A stretch of DNA of 64,000 nt. Source: Porticoccaceae bacterium. GTDB lineage: Bacteria > Pseudomonadota > Gammaproteobacteria > Pseudomonadales > Porticoccaceae. Positions 35,226 to 45,039 of this stretch are shown in pieces. The notes under the pieces were generated by a model. It saw only the letters and a program-made list of their open reading frames with translations, searched no databases and had not been told where the DNA came from. Numbering within the stretch: position 1 is the first letter of the stretch; each line of letters opens with the position of its first letter. The position numbers and the translations under genes are program-made. The DNA lies in assembly GCA_024639885.1 (NCBI GenBank), contig JAHEGD010000005.1:1-64000 (forward strand), given 5' to 3'.

Positions 35226-35252
35226 TCAATGTACGGTATATCGTTTAGGTCA

Positions 35253-35633
35253 CTACTGCCTAGAGGCACCAACTAACCGTGCCGCTAGTGCGTTGTGCAC
35301 CACAATCATGACAGCGAAGGTGACAAACAACACCTCCACGCGGGGTGGTTTCACCACCACCAGCGCCGCTACAAACAGCGTCGCCGTTAAAATAATCTTG
35401 CCGCTCTCACCCCAATACATGGCGCGGACCATTCGGTCGAGCTGGCGCGCCCCAGTGTAACGGAACGCTTGAAAGTTAAACCACGCCTGCGGCAGACTCT
35501 GCAGCAGGCCACCCAACATGACCGCTTGACCGTACTCTGAGCCCACCAAACAGGCGATCAGCGTCGCGCCAGTGAGAAACAGATGGTGAATCAGTAACAG
35601 CTTGAGTAGCGGCGGTTTGGTTATCGTGGTCAT
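35253..35633 (-). CDS. atpI: ATP synthase subunit I
   Basis: Small 4-TM protein upstream of atpB; CLVGSEYGQAVMLGGLLQSLPQAWFNFQAFRYTGAR. Confidence 0.85.
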   Translation of the reverse strand: MTTITKPPLLKLLLIHHLFLTGATLIACLVGSEYGQAVMLGGLLQSLPQAWFNFQAFRYTGARQLDRMVRAMYWGESGKIILTATLFVAALVVVKPPRVEVLFVTFAVMIVVHNALAARLVGASRQ

Positions 35634-35785
35634 TACCGCCCCCGCTTGCCGGTGCTATTTTGCTGCAGCCCCCAGCAAGCGGCCGCAATTATAGGGAGAG
35701 TGGCGACCAAACTCAACAGAGGGTCGACCTTTGTCGAAGCTATTTGGCGACCATGACCGCTATTCACCGCTGCTATGGAGGCCAA

Positions 35786-36682
35786 TTAACGAATATGGGC
35801 GAGAATACCGTCCAACTCATCGAGGCTGGCGTAGCTCAACACCAGTTTGCCGCCGCCGTTGGCGCGGTGCTGCAGTGCCACCGGCGCGCCGACCTTCTCA
35901 GAGAGCTCACGCTCAAGCTGAGCGATATCGCCATTGGCCGGCTGAGCGGTAGTTTTTGCCGATTTACCGGCCAGCAACTGGGCGACCAGCTTCTCGGTCT
36001 GGCGGACCGTCAGCCCCTTGGCGACGACGCTGCGAGCAGCGCTACCCTGTTGTGTGGCCGGCAGGGCGAGTAGACACTTGCCGTGGCCCAAATCGATATC
36101 GCCGCGCTCCAGCATGGTCTGTACCTCGGCCTCCAGTGCCGACAGTCGCATCAAGTTGGCGACCGCCGAGCGCGATTTGCCGACCGCCTCGGCAACCTGT
36201 TGCTGGGTGAGCGAGAACTCCTCCTGAAGGCGGATCAGCGCGCGCGACTCTTCGATAGCGTTGAGGTTTTCGCGCTGAATATTCTCGATCAGCGCCATGG
36301 CGATAGCGGCCTCGTCAGAGACCTCGCGGACAATCGCCGGCACACTGTCCAGCCCAGCTTGTTGGCTGGCCCGCCAGCGCCGTTCACCGGCGATGATCTC
36401 GTAGCGGTTGGCGTCGATGGCGCGCACCACGATCGGCTGCATCACCCCTTGGGTTTTGATCGACTCGGCCAGCTCGGCGAGCGCCTCGGGGTCGAGATCG
36501 CGGCGCGGCTGGTATTTGCCGCGCTGCAGTAGCTCGACCGGCAGCTGCAGCAGCTGGCCATCGCTGGCCGGCTGGGCGGCGGCGCTATCGGTGCTGTCTG
36601 CCGTTGGGGGTTGGTGTGGGTCGGCACTGTAACCGAGCAGCGCATCCAACCCTTTGCCGAGGCTTTTTCTCTTGGTTGACAT
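35786..36682 (-). CDS. parB: chromosome partitioning protein ParB
   Basis: KRKSLGKGLDALLG, LLQRGKYQPRRDLDPEALAELAESIKTQGVMQPIVVR, EIIAGERRWRASQQAGL. Confidence 0.98.
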   Translation of the reverse strand: MSTKRKSLGKGLDALLGYSADPHQPPTADSTDSAAAQPASDGQLLQLPVELLQRGKYQPRRDLDPEALAELAESIKTQGVMQPIVVRAIDANRYEIIAGERRWRASQQAGLDSVPAIVREVSDEAAIAMALIENIQRENLNAIEESRALIRLQEEFSLTQQQVAEAVGKSRSAVANLMRLSALEAEVQTMLERGDIDLGHGKCLLALPATQQGSAARSVVAKGLTVRQTEKLVAQLLAGKSAKTTAQPANGDIAQLERELSEKVGAPVALQHRANGGGKLVLSYASLDELDGILAHIR

Positions 36683-36701
36683 AGTATTCCCTTGTTATCA
36701 G

Positions 36702-37526
36702 TTAGCCAGCGGCGCTGTGGCGGCGAATCATCTCATCGGCCAGCGCCAGGTAGGCGAGCGCCCCCTTGGAGCCGCGGTCGTAGGCGAGACAGGGCAGCCC
36801 GTGGCTAGGCGCCTCAGCGAGGCGGACATTGCGCGGTATCGCGGTGCGATAGACCTTATCGCCAAAAAATTTATAGAGCTGATCGGATACCGCGCCGGTC
36901 AAGCCTGCGCGCTGGTCGTACATGGTACGCAAAATACCTTCAATGCGCAGCGCCGGGTTGAGCTCGCGGCCGATCTGGCTGATGGTCCGCGACAGGTCGG
37001 TCAACCCCTCCAGCGCGAAGTATTCGCACTGCATGGTGATCAACACACTCTGCGCCGCCACTAGGGCGTTAACCGTCAGTAGATTGAGCGACGGCGGGCA
37101 GTCGATCAATATGTAATCATACTGGTCGGCGACCTCACTAAGCAGGGTAGCGAGCTGCTGCTGGCGGTCGACGCGCTGTATCAGCTGCACATCGGCTGCC
37201 ACCAGATCACCGTTGGCCGGCAGTAGATCGTAGCCGCCCGACTCGCTGCGAACTACCACCTCGGCAAAGCTGGCGCTGCCCAACAACAGGTCGGCAACCG
37301 TCTGCTCGCGGCCATTTTTGTCGATCCCGGAGCCCATGGTGGCGTTGCCCTGTGGGTCCATATCAACCAGTAGCACCCGCTTGGCGTAACTGGCCAGTGA
37401 GGCGGCGGTATTGACGGCGGTAGTGGTTTTTCCGACGCCGCCCTTCTGGTTGGCGATCGCAATCACTCTGCTGTGCGTTTGGCTCACACGCTGTTCCTTC
37501 TCTGCAGGGCCGGCGGCGCCGTCCAC
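36702..37526 (-). CDS. parA: chromosome partitioning ATPase ParA/Soj
   Basis: RVIAIANQKGGVGKTTTAVNTAASLA, VDMDPQGNATMGSG; alternative GTG start at 37487. Confidence 0.98.
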   Translation of the reverse strand: MDGAAGPAEKEQRVSQTHSRVIAIANQKGGVGKTTTAVNTAASLASYAKRVLLVDMDPQGNATMGSGIDKNGREQTVADLLLGSASFAEVVVRSESGGYDLLPANGDLVAADVQLIQRVDRQQQLATLLSEVADQYDYILIDCPPSLNLLTVNALVAAQSVLITMQCEYFALEGLTDLSRTISQIGRELNPALRIEGILRTMYDQRAGLTGAVSDQLYKFFGDKVYRTAIPRNVRLAEAPSHGLPCLAYDRGSKGALAYLALADEMIRRHSAAG

Positions 37527-37529
37527 GGT

Positions 37530-38198
37530 TTAACTCTCTCTGCTGCGTCGCAACACCACCGCGTGGCGCTGCTCGGCGCCAAGGCCGGGCACGCTTAACT
37601 CGATAGTGTCGGTGATCTGCCACACTGCGGCGGTCTTCAATGCGCTCAATTCAGCGAGCTCGCTAGCGGCTAGCTTTCCCTTCATCGCGACGATCGAGCC
37701 GCCCGCGGCAACCAGCGGCTCACAGGCTAGCAGCATAGCACCGAGTGAGGAAAACGCGCGACTAATCACCTGATCGTAGGGGCGCTGCGGGGTGTGCTGT
37801 TCGACACGGCAGTGGTGCTCAGTGACATTGGTCAAGCCGAGCTGGGTGCGCGCGTGGAACAGAAATCGGGTTTTCTTGCCGTTGCTGTCGAGCAGGTGGT
37901 AGTCGCGCTGCGGGGCGGCGATCGCCAATACCATGCCGGGCAGCCCCGGGCCGGTACCGACATCGAGCAGCCGGTCGCCGTCAACCAGATGAACCACGGC
38001 CAACGAATCGAGCAGATGGCGTACCACCATCTGTTCGGGTTGGGTGATTGCGGTCAGGTTGTAGGCGCGATTCCAGCGCAGCAGCTCAGCCAGGTAGTCG
38101 AGCAGCTGGTCAAGCTGGGCGTCACTGAGCGCCACCTTGAGCTCGGCGGCGCCGGCGCGCAGCTGGGCGGCGAGTCTGTCGCGGTTAAACTGAGCCAT
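37530..38198 (-). CDS. rsmG: 16S rRNA (guanine-527-N7)-methyltransferase
   Basis: WNRAYNLTAITQPEQMVVRHLLDSLAVV, LDVGTGPGLPGMVLAI. Confidence 0.97.
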   Translation of the reverse strand: MAQFNRDRLAAQLRAGAAELKVALSDAQLDQLLDYLAELLRWNRAYNLTAITQPEQMVVRHLLDSLAVVHLVDGDRLLDVGTGPGLPGMVLAIAAPQRDYHLLDSNGKKTRFLFHARTQLGLTNVTEHHCRVEQHTPQRPYDQVISRAFSSLGAMLLACEPLVAAGGSIVAMKGKLAASELAELSALKTAAVWQITDTIELSVPGLGAEQRHAVVLRRSRES

Positions 38199-38199
38199 C

Positions 38200-40071
38200 T
38201 CAGGCAGCGTTGCGTTTTTTTAACTGGATTAACAGTAGCGATATCGCCGCGGGGGTCACCCCGGGGATACGCGCGGCGCGGGCCAGTGTCTCGGGGCGCG
38301 CCTCGCTGAGCTTCTGCTTGAGCTCGTTGGATAGCCCAGAGATCTGCAGGTAGTCAAACTCGGCCGGGATCGCCGTCTGCTCGTGGCGCTGCATGCGCTC
38401 GATATCGTCTTTCTGACGATCGATGTAGCCGGCGTATTTGGCGGCTATCTCGATCTGCTCGGCCACCGCCGGGTCAACTGCCGGCGCACCGGGGAGCTCG
38501 GCGATCACCGCATAATTGAGCTCCGGCCGCTTGAGCAACTCAAACAGCGAGTACTCGCGAGCCAGCGGCTTTTCGCTGTAGCGGTTAATCACCGCGGCGG
38601 CGGCTCCGCTCGGTTGCGCATAGGTGGTGCGCAGCCGCTGGCGCTCTTGCTCTATCGCCTCGCGCTTGGCGCTAAATGCCGCCCAGCGGTGGTCATCGAC
38701 CAAGCCCAGCTCGCGGCCCTTTTCGGTGAGGCGCAGATCGGCGTTGTCCTCTCGCAACAGCAACCGGTACTCGGCGCGGCTGGTAAACATCCGGTAGGGC
38801 TCCAGGGTGCCCATGGTAATCAAGTCGTCGACCAACACGCCGATGTAGGCCTCGTCGCGACGCGGGCACCACGCTTCGCGGCCCTGTACCTGCAGGGCGG
38901 CGTTGGCACCGGCCAACAGCCCCTGGGCGGCGGCCTCCTCGTAACCGGTGGTGCCGTTGATCTGGCCGGCAAAAAACAGCCCGCCGATAAACCGACTCTC
39001 CAGCGAATAGCGCAGATCCTGCGGATTGAAAAAATCGTACTCTATGGCGTAGCCGGGGCGGCTGATATGGGCGTTCTCAAAGCCGACAATCGAGTGCACC
39101 ATGGCCAGCTGAACATCGAACGGCAAGCTGGTTGAGATACCGTTCGGGTAGAGCTCGTGGGTGGTTAGCCCCTCGGGCTCAACAAAGATCTGGTGGCTGC
39201 TCTTGTCGGCAAAGCGCACCACTTTGTCCTCGATCGAGGGGCAGTAGCGCGGCCCAATGCCGTCGATGACACCGGTGTAAAGCGGCGAGCGGTCCATGCC
39301 ACCTTGGATAATGTCGTGGGTCTGCTGATTGGTGTGGGTGACATAACAGCAGATCTGCTCGGGGTGCTGCTCGACCGAGCCGAGGTAGGAGACCACCGGC
39401 AGCGGGGTATCGCCCCACTGCTCGGTCATTTTGCTAAAGTCGACCGAGCGCGCGTCTATCCGCGGCGGGGTGCCGGTTTTCAGGCGATCGACCCGCAGCG
39501 GTAGCTCGCGCAAGCGCGCCGCCAATGAGGTGGCCGGAGGGTCACCAGCGCGGCCGGCTGCGTAGTTTTCAAGCCCGACATGGACCTTGCCGGCCAAAAA
39601 CGTCCCGGCGGTGATCACCACACTGCGCGCCTTAAAGGTCAGCCCCATCTGGGTGACCACACCTTCGACGCGATCGTTGACGACCACTAGATCCTCTACC
39701 GCCTGCTGAAACAGCTGCAGGTTGGGCTGGTTCTCTAGTATCTCGCGGATCGCCGCTTTGTAGAGTATCCGGTCGGCTTGGGCGCGGGTAGCGCGCACCG
39801 CCGGCCCCTTGCGCGAGTTGAGTACCCGAAACTGTATGCCGGAGAGGTCGGTCGCGGTAGCCATCGCGCCACCGAGTGCATCGACCTCTTTGACCAGGTG
39901 GCTCTTGCCAATTCCGCCAATAGCCGGGTTACATGACATCTGGCCGAGCGTCTCAATATTGTGGGTCAACAGCAGGGTTTGGCAGCCCATCCGCGCCGCA
40001 GCGAGGGCGGCCTCGGTACCGGCGTGGCCGCCACCGACAACGATGACATCGAACACTGTGGGGTAGTGCAT
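38200..40071 (-). CDS. mnmG: tRNA uridine-5-carboxymethylaminomethyl modification enzyme MnmG (GidA)
   Basis: [29 protein letters not shown]...[27 protein letters not shown] extends to 40128 but MHYPTVF (40071) is the likely start. Confidence 0.98.
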   Translation of the reverse strand: MHYPTVFDVIVVGGGHAGTEAALAAARMGCQTLLLTHNIETLGQMSCNPAIGGIGKSHLVKEVDALGGAMATATDLSGIQFRVLNSRKGPAVRATRAQADRILYKAAIREILENQPNLQLFQQAVEDLVVVNDRVEGVVTQMGLTFKARSVVITAGTFLAGKVHVGLENYAAGRAGDPPATSLAARLRELPLRVDRLKTGTPPRIDARSVDFSKMTEQWGDTPLPVVSYLGSVEQHPEQICCYVTHTNQQTHDIIQGGMDRSPLYTGVIDGIGPRYCPSIEDKVVRFADKSSHQIFVEPEGLTTHELYPNGISTSLPFDVQLAMVHSIVGFENAHISRPGYAIEYDFFNPQDLRYSLESRFIGGLFFAGQINGTTGYEEAAAQGLLAGANAALQVQGREAWCPRRDEAYIGVLVDDLITMGTLEPYRMFTSRAEYRLLLREDNADLRLTEKGRELGLVDDHRWAAFSAKREAIEQERQRLRTTYAQPSGAAAAVINRYSEKPLAREYSLFELLKRPELNYAVIAELPGAPAVDPAVAEQIEIAAKYAGYIDRQKDDIERMQRHEQTAIPAEFDYLQISGLSNELKQKLSEARPETLARAARIPGVTPAAISLLLIQLKKRNAA

Positions 40072-40128
40072 GAAAACCTCTGGGCTAGCGGGCGGTTTGT
40101 ACAGCGGGCTGCTGATAGCGGGCGGCAT

Positions 40129-40725
40129 TATACGCCAAACTGGCTACTATTTGACCAGCCATTGTGAGATCGCTTAATGGCGGTGTTCGAGCGGTTGTGA
40201 TTAATAAGTTAACCTAATGTTTAGTGAAAAAGAGTGGGTGAGTTATAGTCTTATTGTTATTAGCAACCCATCAGGGCTGGGATAGATTTTTTTTATCTAG
40301 CTATTACATAGGTTTAGATTGATTTTTGGGCGGTATAAAACGGCCGCTCTGCTGGGTGTTAATCGCTGCCAAGGTGTGTACGGCCAGTATAACTTTTCGG
40401 CTAGGCGCGGCCATTTGGCCGCTATGGATGAATGCGGTGGATAAATAGTTCTGTTGCGCGCAGGTTATACACAGCTTGTTATGGCGCCCGTCCATTTGTG
40501 GATAAAGCTGTGGGTGAGTGTGGGTAAGTTGCTGTGTATGGTGGCTGCTAGCATCGCGGCGGCGCGGCTTGCGGGGGAATGGCGCCTCTCTGTTGGTGGT
40601 TGACTACAGCAGAGACGGGTTGATAAATTGCCTTGCGTTTGTGCGCCAGCACCATTAGAATCGCCCGCCCTCGGCCCCATTCGGCCGGAAAAATTCAATT
40701 TCAGTGTTTTTGACGGACAGTTATC
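40129..40725. other. candidate oriC: strand-switch intergenic region with AT-rich tract and clustered DnaA boxes
   Basis: Divergent mnmG/rpmH; AT-rich 40200-40340; DnaA-box-like 9-mers at 40436-40444 (GGTGGATAA), 40465-40473 (TTATACACA), 40497-40505 (TGTGGATAA, perfect), 40509-40517 (TGTGGGTGA), 40519-40527 (TGTGGGTAA). Confidence 0.75.
40407..40422. repeat. inverted repeat in candidate oriC
   Basis: GCGGCCA-tt-TGGCCGC, 7-bp perfect arms, ~15 bp before the DnaA-box cluster. Confidence 0.8.
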
Positions 40726-40860
40726 ATGAAAAGAACGTTTCAGCCCAGTGTTATCAAGCGCAAGCGCACCCACGGTTTTCGCGCTCGTATGGCGACTAAA
40801 AATGGCCGCGCAGTGCTGTCGCGCCGTCGCGCCAAAGGCCGCAAGCGCCTGGCCGCATAA
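40726..40860 (+). CDS. rpmH: 50S ribosomal protein L34
   Basis: [44 protein letters not shown] (44 aa, below the ORF-track length cutoff). Confidence 0.99.
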   Translation: MKRTFQPSVIKRKRTHGFRARMATKNGRAVLSRRRAKGRKRLAA

Positions 40861-40908
40861 GTTAGTCCCTGTTGGGCGCGCCGGTACAGTGTGTGCTGGT
40901 GGCTGGTT

Positions 40909-41274
40909 TTGAGCCAGAGCTTTAGCCGCGCGCAGCGGCTGTTGACCCCAAAAGACTTTAAGGCAGTGTTTGACCGCAACGAATCTCGTGCGGGCAACGC
41001 TGCCTTTTTGTTGTTGGCGCTACCCAATGGCGGCTCGTACTCACGGCTCGGTTTGGTCGTCGGCAAAAAAGCCCTTAAACGCGCAGTTGATCGCAACCGA
41101 GTGAAGCGTTTGGTTCGCGAGAGCTTTCGTCACACTGCGTTTTTCCAGCCGGTCGATATTGTCTTTCTTGCCCGCGCTGGGGTAGGTCCAGCGCTCGCTG
41201 GCGATTTCGGGGGCCAGTTGGCAGCTGAGTGGGCGCGCCTCAACCGTCGCTTGGCAGCGCCCCAAGGCCAATGA
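40909..41274 (+). CDS. rnpA: ribonuclease P protein component
   Basis: FSRAQRLLTPKDFKAVF...GLVVGKKALKRAVDRNRVKRLVRESFR; start uncertain (GTG 40891 or TTG 40909). Confidence 0.95.
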   Translation: MSQSFSRAQRLLTPKDFKAVFDRNESRAGNAAFLLLALPNGGSYSRLGLVVGKKALKRAVDRNRVKRLVRESFRHTAFFQPVDIVFLARAGVGPALAGDFGGQLAAEWARLNRRLAAPQGQ

Positions 41275-41591
41275 ACACCCCGCAGCAAGCCGCAAAGTGG
41301 CTGTTATTAAAGTTGCTGCGCGGTTATCAGGTGGCGATCAGCCCGTGGTTGGGTAGCAACTGTCGATTTCACCCGACCTGCTCGCAATACGCGGTCGAGG
41401 CAGTGGAGTTGCACGGCGTGGTCAAAGGGGGTTACCTTAGCTTGCGTAGAATTATAAAATGCCATCCGTTCCACCGCGGTGGCGTTGACCTTGTCCCGGG
41501 CCGGCCATCTTCAATCGAGCAGTGTCGCGATAGCAACCCTTCAGCCGCGTCTGATCATGCGGAATCTCACCAGAATAAAGAGTCTCAATAA
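41271..41591 (+). CDS. yidD: membrane protein insertion efficiency factor YidD
   Basis: LLKLLRGYQVAISPWLGSNCRFHPTCSQYAVEAVELHG; start at MNTPQQAAKW. Confidence 0.96.
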   Translation: MNTPQQAAKWLLLKLLRGYQVAISPWLGSNCRFHPTCSQYAVEAVELHGVVKGGYLSLRRIIKCHPFHRGGVDLVPGRPSSIEQCRDSNPSAASDHAESHQNKESQ

Positions 41592-43264
41592 TGGATTGGC
41601 AAAGAAACGGTTTACTCGCGGGTAGTTTGGTAGTGGCGCTGCTGCTGTTTAATCAGTGGATGAGCTTTACCGAGGCGCGCAAGCCGGCGGTGGTGGCAGA
41701 GCAGCTGTTGGTGCCGGGGCAGGGCGACAGCTCGGCTCAGTTCGACGGACGAGTAGAGAGCGGTGTTGGTGCCGCCAGTGATCTACCGGTGGCGCGCGAT
41801 CTTCCTGAAGCGATCGACACCAGCGCGGCGATTAGTTCGAGCCGTTTGGTTACCGTTGAGAGCTCGCAGTTCAGTGTGGTGATTGATAGCCATGGCGGCG
41901 ACATTGTCCAGGTTAAACTCAAGCAGCACCTCGACGCACCGGCCGCCAAGGGAGGACAACCGTTTACCCTGCTGACGCGCACTCAAAATAATACCTACGT
42001 CGCTAAGAGCGGGCTGGTCGGGATTAACGCTACCGATACCCGCGACGGACGTCCGCAGTTCGTGGTTGGGCGCGACAGTGTCGATGTGACCACCGGTGTA
42101 GAGCAGCTCGACCTGGTAACACGCAGCAACGGTGTGCTGATCACCAAGCGGTTTACTTTCACTCCGGGCAGCTATCAGATCGGCGTTGAGTATCTTATTC
42201 ACAACCCGACCGCGAGCCAGTGGAGCGCGGTTTTTTACGGTCAGATCAACCGCGACTCACACAAGCCGTTGGTCAACGCGACGGGCGTGCAGCCCTACCT
42301 GGGGGGTGCGCTGCGCACCGCCGAGAAAAATTACCGCAAGGTCACCTTCGGCGACATGCAGGACGGCAAGCTTGAAGAGAGCATTAGCGGCGGTTGGGTG
42401 GCGATGTTGCAGCACTATTTTATTGGTGCCTGGATCCCCGATCAAAATGCGACCAACCACTTTTCTCTGCGTAAAATTAACGGCCAAGACCTTTACGTGA
42501 TGGGCTACACCAGTGACCCTATTGTGGTTCCTGCCGGCCAGATCGGCAGCTATCAGACCTCGTTTTACGCGGGGCCGAAGGATCAGGAGGTGCTGGCCGG
42601 GCTGGCTGAGCACCTCGATTTAACCATCGACTACGGGTTTCTCTGGCTGCTCGCCAAACCGATTTTCACTTTGATGCAGTGGATCCACAATGTGGTCGGC
42701 AACTGGGGTTGGTCGATCATCCTGTTGACCGTGGTAATCAAGTTGACGCTCTACCCACTGTCGGCAGCGAGCCTGCGGTCGATGGCGAAGATGCGCAAGT
42801 TGCAGCCTGAAATGGCTCGTCTCAAGGATCTTTACGGTGACGATCGCCAGAAGATGTCTGGCGAACTGATGGGCCTTTACAAGAAGCACAAAGTCAACCC
42901 GGCCGGTGGCTGCCTGCCGGTGCTGCTACAGATGCCGGTCTTTATCGCTCTCTACTGGGTGCTGCTGGAGAGTGTCGAGATTCGCCACTCGTCGTTTATC
43001 TTCTGGCTTACTGATCTGAGTGCCAAAGATCCCTATTTTGTACTGCCGCTGATTATGGGTGCCAGCATGTATTTTATGCAGCGCTTGCAGCCGATGCCAC
43101 CCGATCCGATGCAGGCCAAGATCATGAAGATCATGCCGGTCGCCTTCACCTTCTTCTTTATGCTGTTCCCGGCCGGCCTGGTACTCTACTGGACCACTAA
43201 CAACCTGCTGTCGATGGCCCAGCAAATTATTGTTAACCGCCAGATAGAGGCCGGCAAAGGCTGA
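41591..43264 (+). CDS. yidC: membrane protein insertase YidC
   Basis: [24 protein letters not shown]-terminal 60KD_IMP domain [41 protein letters not shown]. Confidence 0.98.
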   Translation: MDWQRNGLLAGSLVVALLLFNQWMSFTEARKPAVVAEQLLVPGQGDSSAQFDGRVESGVGAASDLPVARDLPEAIDTSAAISSSRLVTVESSQFSVVIDSHGGDIVQVKLKQHLDAPAAKGGQPFTLLTRTQNNTYVAKSGLVGINATDTRDGRPQFVVGRDSVDVTTGVEQLDLVTRSNGVLITKRFTFTPGSYQIGVEYLIHNPTASQWSAVFYGQINRDSHKPLVNATGVQPYLGGALRTAEKNYRKVTFGDMQDGKLEESISGGWVAMLQHYFIGAWIPDQNATNHFSLRKINGQDLYVMGYTSDPIVVPAGQIGSYQTSFYAGPKDQEVLAGLAEHLDLTIDYGFLWLLAKPIFTLMQWIHNVVGNWGWSIILLTVVIKLTLYPLSAASLRSMAKMRKLQPEMARLKDLYGDDRQKMSGELMGLYKKHKVNPAGGCLPVLLQMPVFIALYWVLLESVEIRHSSFIFWLTDLSAKDPYFVLPLIMGASMYFMQRLQPMPPDPMQAKIMKIMPVAFTFFFMLFPAGLVLYWTTNNLLSMAQQIIVNRQIEAGKG

Positions 43265-43268
43265 GTCT

Positions 43269-44645
43269 GTGGTAGCTAACCAGCGCGACACCATCGCCGC
43301 CATCGCCACCGCACCGGGGCGCGGTGGGGTCGGTATCGTCAGGCTCTCCGGCCCACAGGCGCGGCCGCTCGGCGAAGCGCTGTGCGGCCGGCAGTTGACC
43401 CCACGGCACGCCCACTACTGTGACTTTTGCGCCGGCGACGGCGAGCTGCTCGACCAGGGCATCGCGATCTATTTCGCCCAGCCCCACTCCTTTACCGGGG
43501 AAGAGGTGGTCGAGCTGCAAGGGCACGGCGGGCCGGTCATTCTCGACCAGCTGCTCGCCGAGCTGCTCAAGGCCGGCGCTCGCCAGGCTCGCCCGGGCGA
43601 GTTCAGCGAACGCGCCTTTCTCAACGACAAGTTGGACCTCACCCAAGCCGAGGCGATCGCCGACTTGATCGACGCCAGCAGCCAGGCCGCAACACGCTCG
43701 GCGCTGCGCTCACTGCAGGGCGCTTTTTCTGCCGCTGTTGAGCAGTTGCTGGTCCAGATGACCCGGCTTCGAGTATTCGTTGAGGCGTCTATCGACTTTC
43801 CCGAAGAGGAGATCGATTTTCTTGCCGACAGTGCACTGCACAGCCAGCTACAGGCATTGATCGCGGCGCTGCAAAGCACGCTGGCCGGCGCCCGCGAGGG
43901 GGCGCTGCTGCGCGACGGCATTAAGGTGGTGCTAGCCGGTCGACCGAACGCCGGTAAGTCGAGTCTACTCAACCAACTGGCCGGCCGCGACAGCGCGATT
44001 GTTACCGAGCAGGCCGGCACCACCCGCGACCTGCTTAAAGAGCAGCTGGTACTGGACGGGCTGCCGGTCGAGATTGTCGACACCGCCGGCCTGCGCGATA
44101 GCGACGATCTGGTTGAGCGAGAGGGTATCCGGCGGGCGCGCGCCGAGATCGCTCAAGCCGACCTCTGCCTGCTGTTAGTCGATGACCCAGAGTGCCACCA
44201 GAGCGGTGCAGCCCCCAATCTGGCGGCGCTGCTGACCGACCTGCTCGGCGATAGCGCGCTGCTCGATCGCACCGTGGTCGCGCTCAATAAAGCCGATCTC
44301 TACGGCGGTGCGGTGGGCCAGCTCGAGGCTGACTACCCGCTGTTTGCGCTCTCGGCCGCGACCGGCAGTGGGGTGCCGGCACTGGTTGCCCATATTCAAA
44401 AGGCAGCCGGTTACCGGGCCACTGAGAGCGGCGGCTACTCGGCGCGCCGGCGCCACATCGATGCTCTCGAGCGGGCGCTGGCACTGGTGAGCGACGGTTA
44501 CCGCCACCTACAAGCGACCGCTGCCGGCGAACTGCTCGCCGAAGACCTGCGTATCGCCCAGCAGGCGCTCGGCGAAATCACTGGACAGGTCAGTAGCGAT
44601 CAGCTGCTCGGGGAGATATTCTCCTCTTTTTGTATCGGCAAATAG
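43269..44645 (+). CDS. mnmE: tRNA modification GTPase MnmE
   Basis: [58 protein letters not shown]-terminal FCIGK. Confidence 0.98.
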   Translation: MVANQRDTIAAIATAPGRGGVGIVRLSGPQARPLGEALCGRQLTPRHAHYCDFCAGDGELLDQGIAIYFAQPHSFTGEEVVELQGHGGPVILDQLLAELLKAGARQARPGEFSERAFLNDKLDLTQAEAIADLIDASSQAATRSALRSLQGAFSAAVEQLLVQMTRLRVFVEASIDFPEEEIDFLADSALHSQLQALIAALQSTLAGAREGALLRDGIKVVLAGRPNAGKSSLLNQLAGRDSAIVTEQAGTTRDLLKEQLVLDGLPVEIVDTAGLRDSDDLVEREGIRRARAEIAQADLCLLLVDDPECHQSGAAPNLAALLTDLLGDSALLDRTVVALNKADLYGGAVGQLEADYPLFALSAATGSGVPALVAHIQKAAGYRATESGGYSARRRHIDALERALALVSDGYRHLQATAAGELLAEDLRIAQQALGEITGQVSSDQLLGEIFSSFCIGK

Positions 44646-44675
44646 CCCGTTATTAGTAACTGATAAGAATTATCC

Positions 44676-44697
44676 GACCAGACCGACTGGTCTGGTC
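44676..44697 (+). terminator. hairpin after mnmE (terminator-like)
   Basis: GACCAGACC-gact-GGTCTGGTC: 9-bp perfect stem, 4-nt loop, ~30 nt after the mnmE stop; no strong T-tract. Confidence 0.55.
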
Positions 44698-44795
44698 ACT
44701 CTATCGCTGAATGGCGGCCCATTGTCGCGTTAGCTGGCTCGCAAAGTGGCCTAATTGTCATTCTCCACCACTTCTCTACACACTTAGAAACAGAG

Positions 44796-44938
44796 TTATA
44801 CACAGGATAGTATAATAAATAACCAGTAAAAACCGACTTGCTTGTGGGTAAGTTTTCTGCTTACTGTTTTTAACTTGTTGTTTTAGTTGGTTTTGTTTTT
44901 ACCTCTTGCTTTATGTCGGTTTCTATTGGTGTGGATAA
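44796..44938. promoter_or_regulatory. DnaA-box cluster upstream of dnaA
   Basis: TTATACACA 44796-44804, TGTGGGTAA 44843-44851, perfect TGTGGATAA 44930-44938, in an AT-rich intergenic region. Confidence 0.75.
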
Positions 44939-45039
44939 CTGGTCGCGTTGAGGTTAGAATCCCTCTTCATTTTTCGGCCCCAATAGCGCATTGGCCGGTG
45001 GGCTGGTGAAGATAATAAAAATAGGTGAGCGAGGGATTC

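Noticed and set aside
40465-40773. 102-aa minus-strand ORF across the mnmG-rpmH intergenic region
   Set aside because: Overlaps rpmH antisense and the DnaA-box cluster; no protein-like signature, so the region reads better as an origin.
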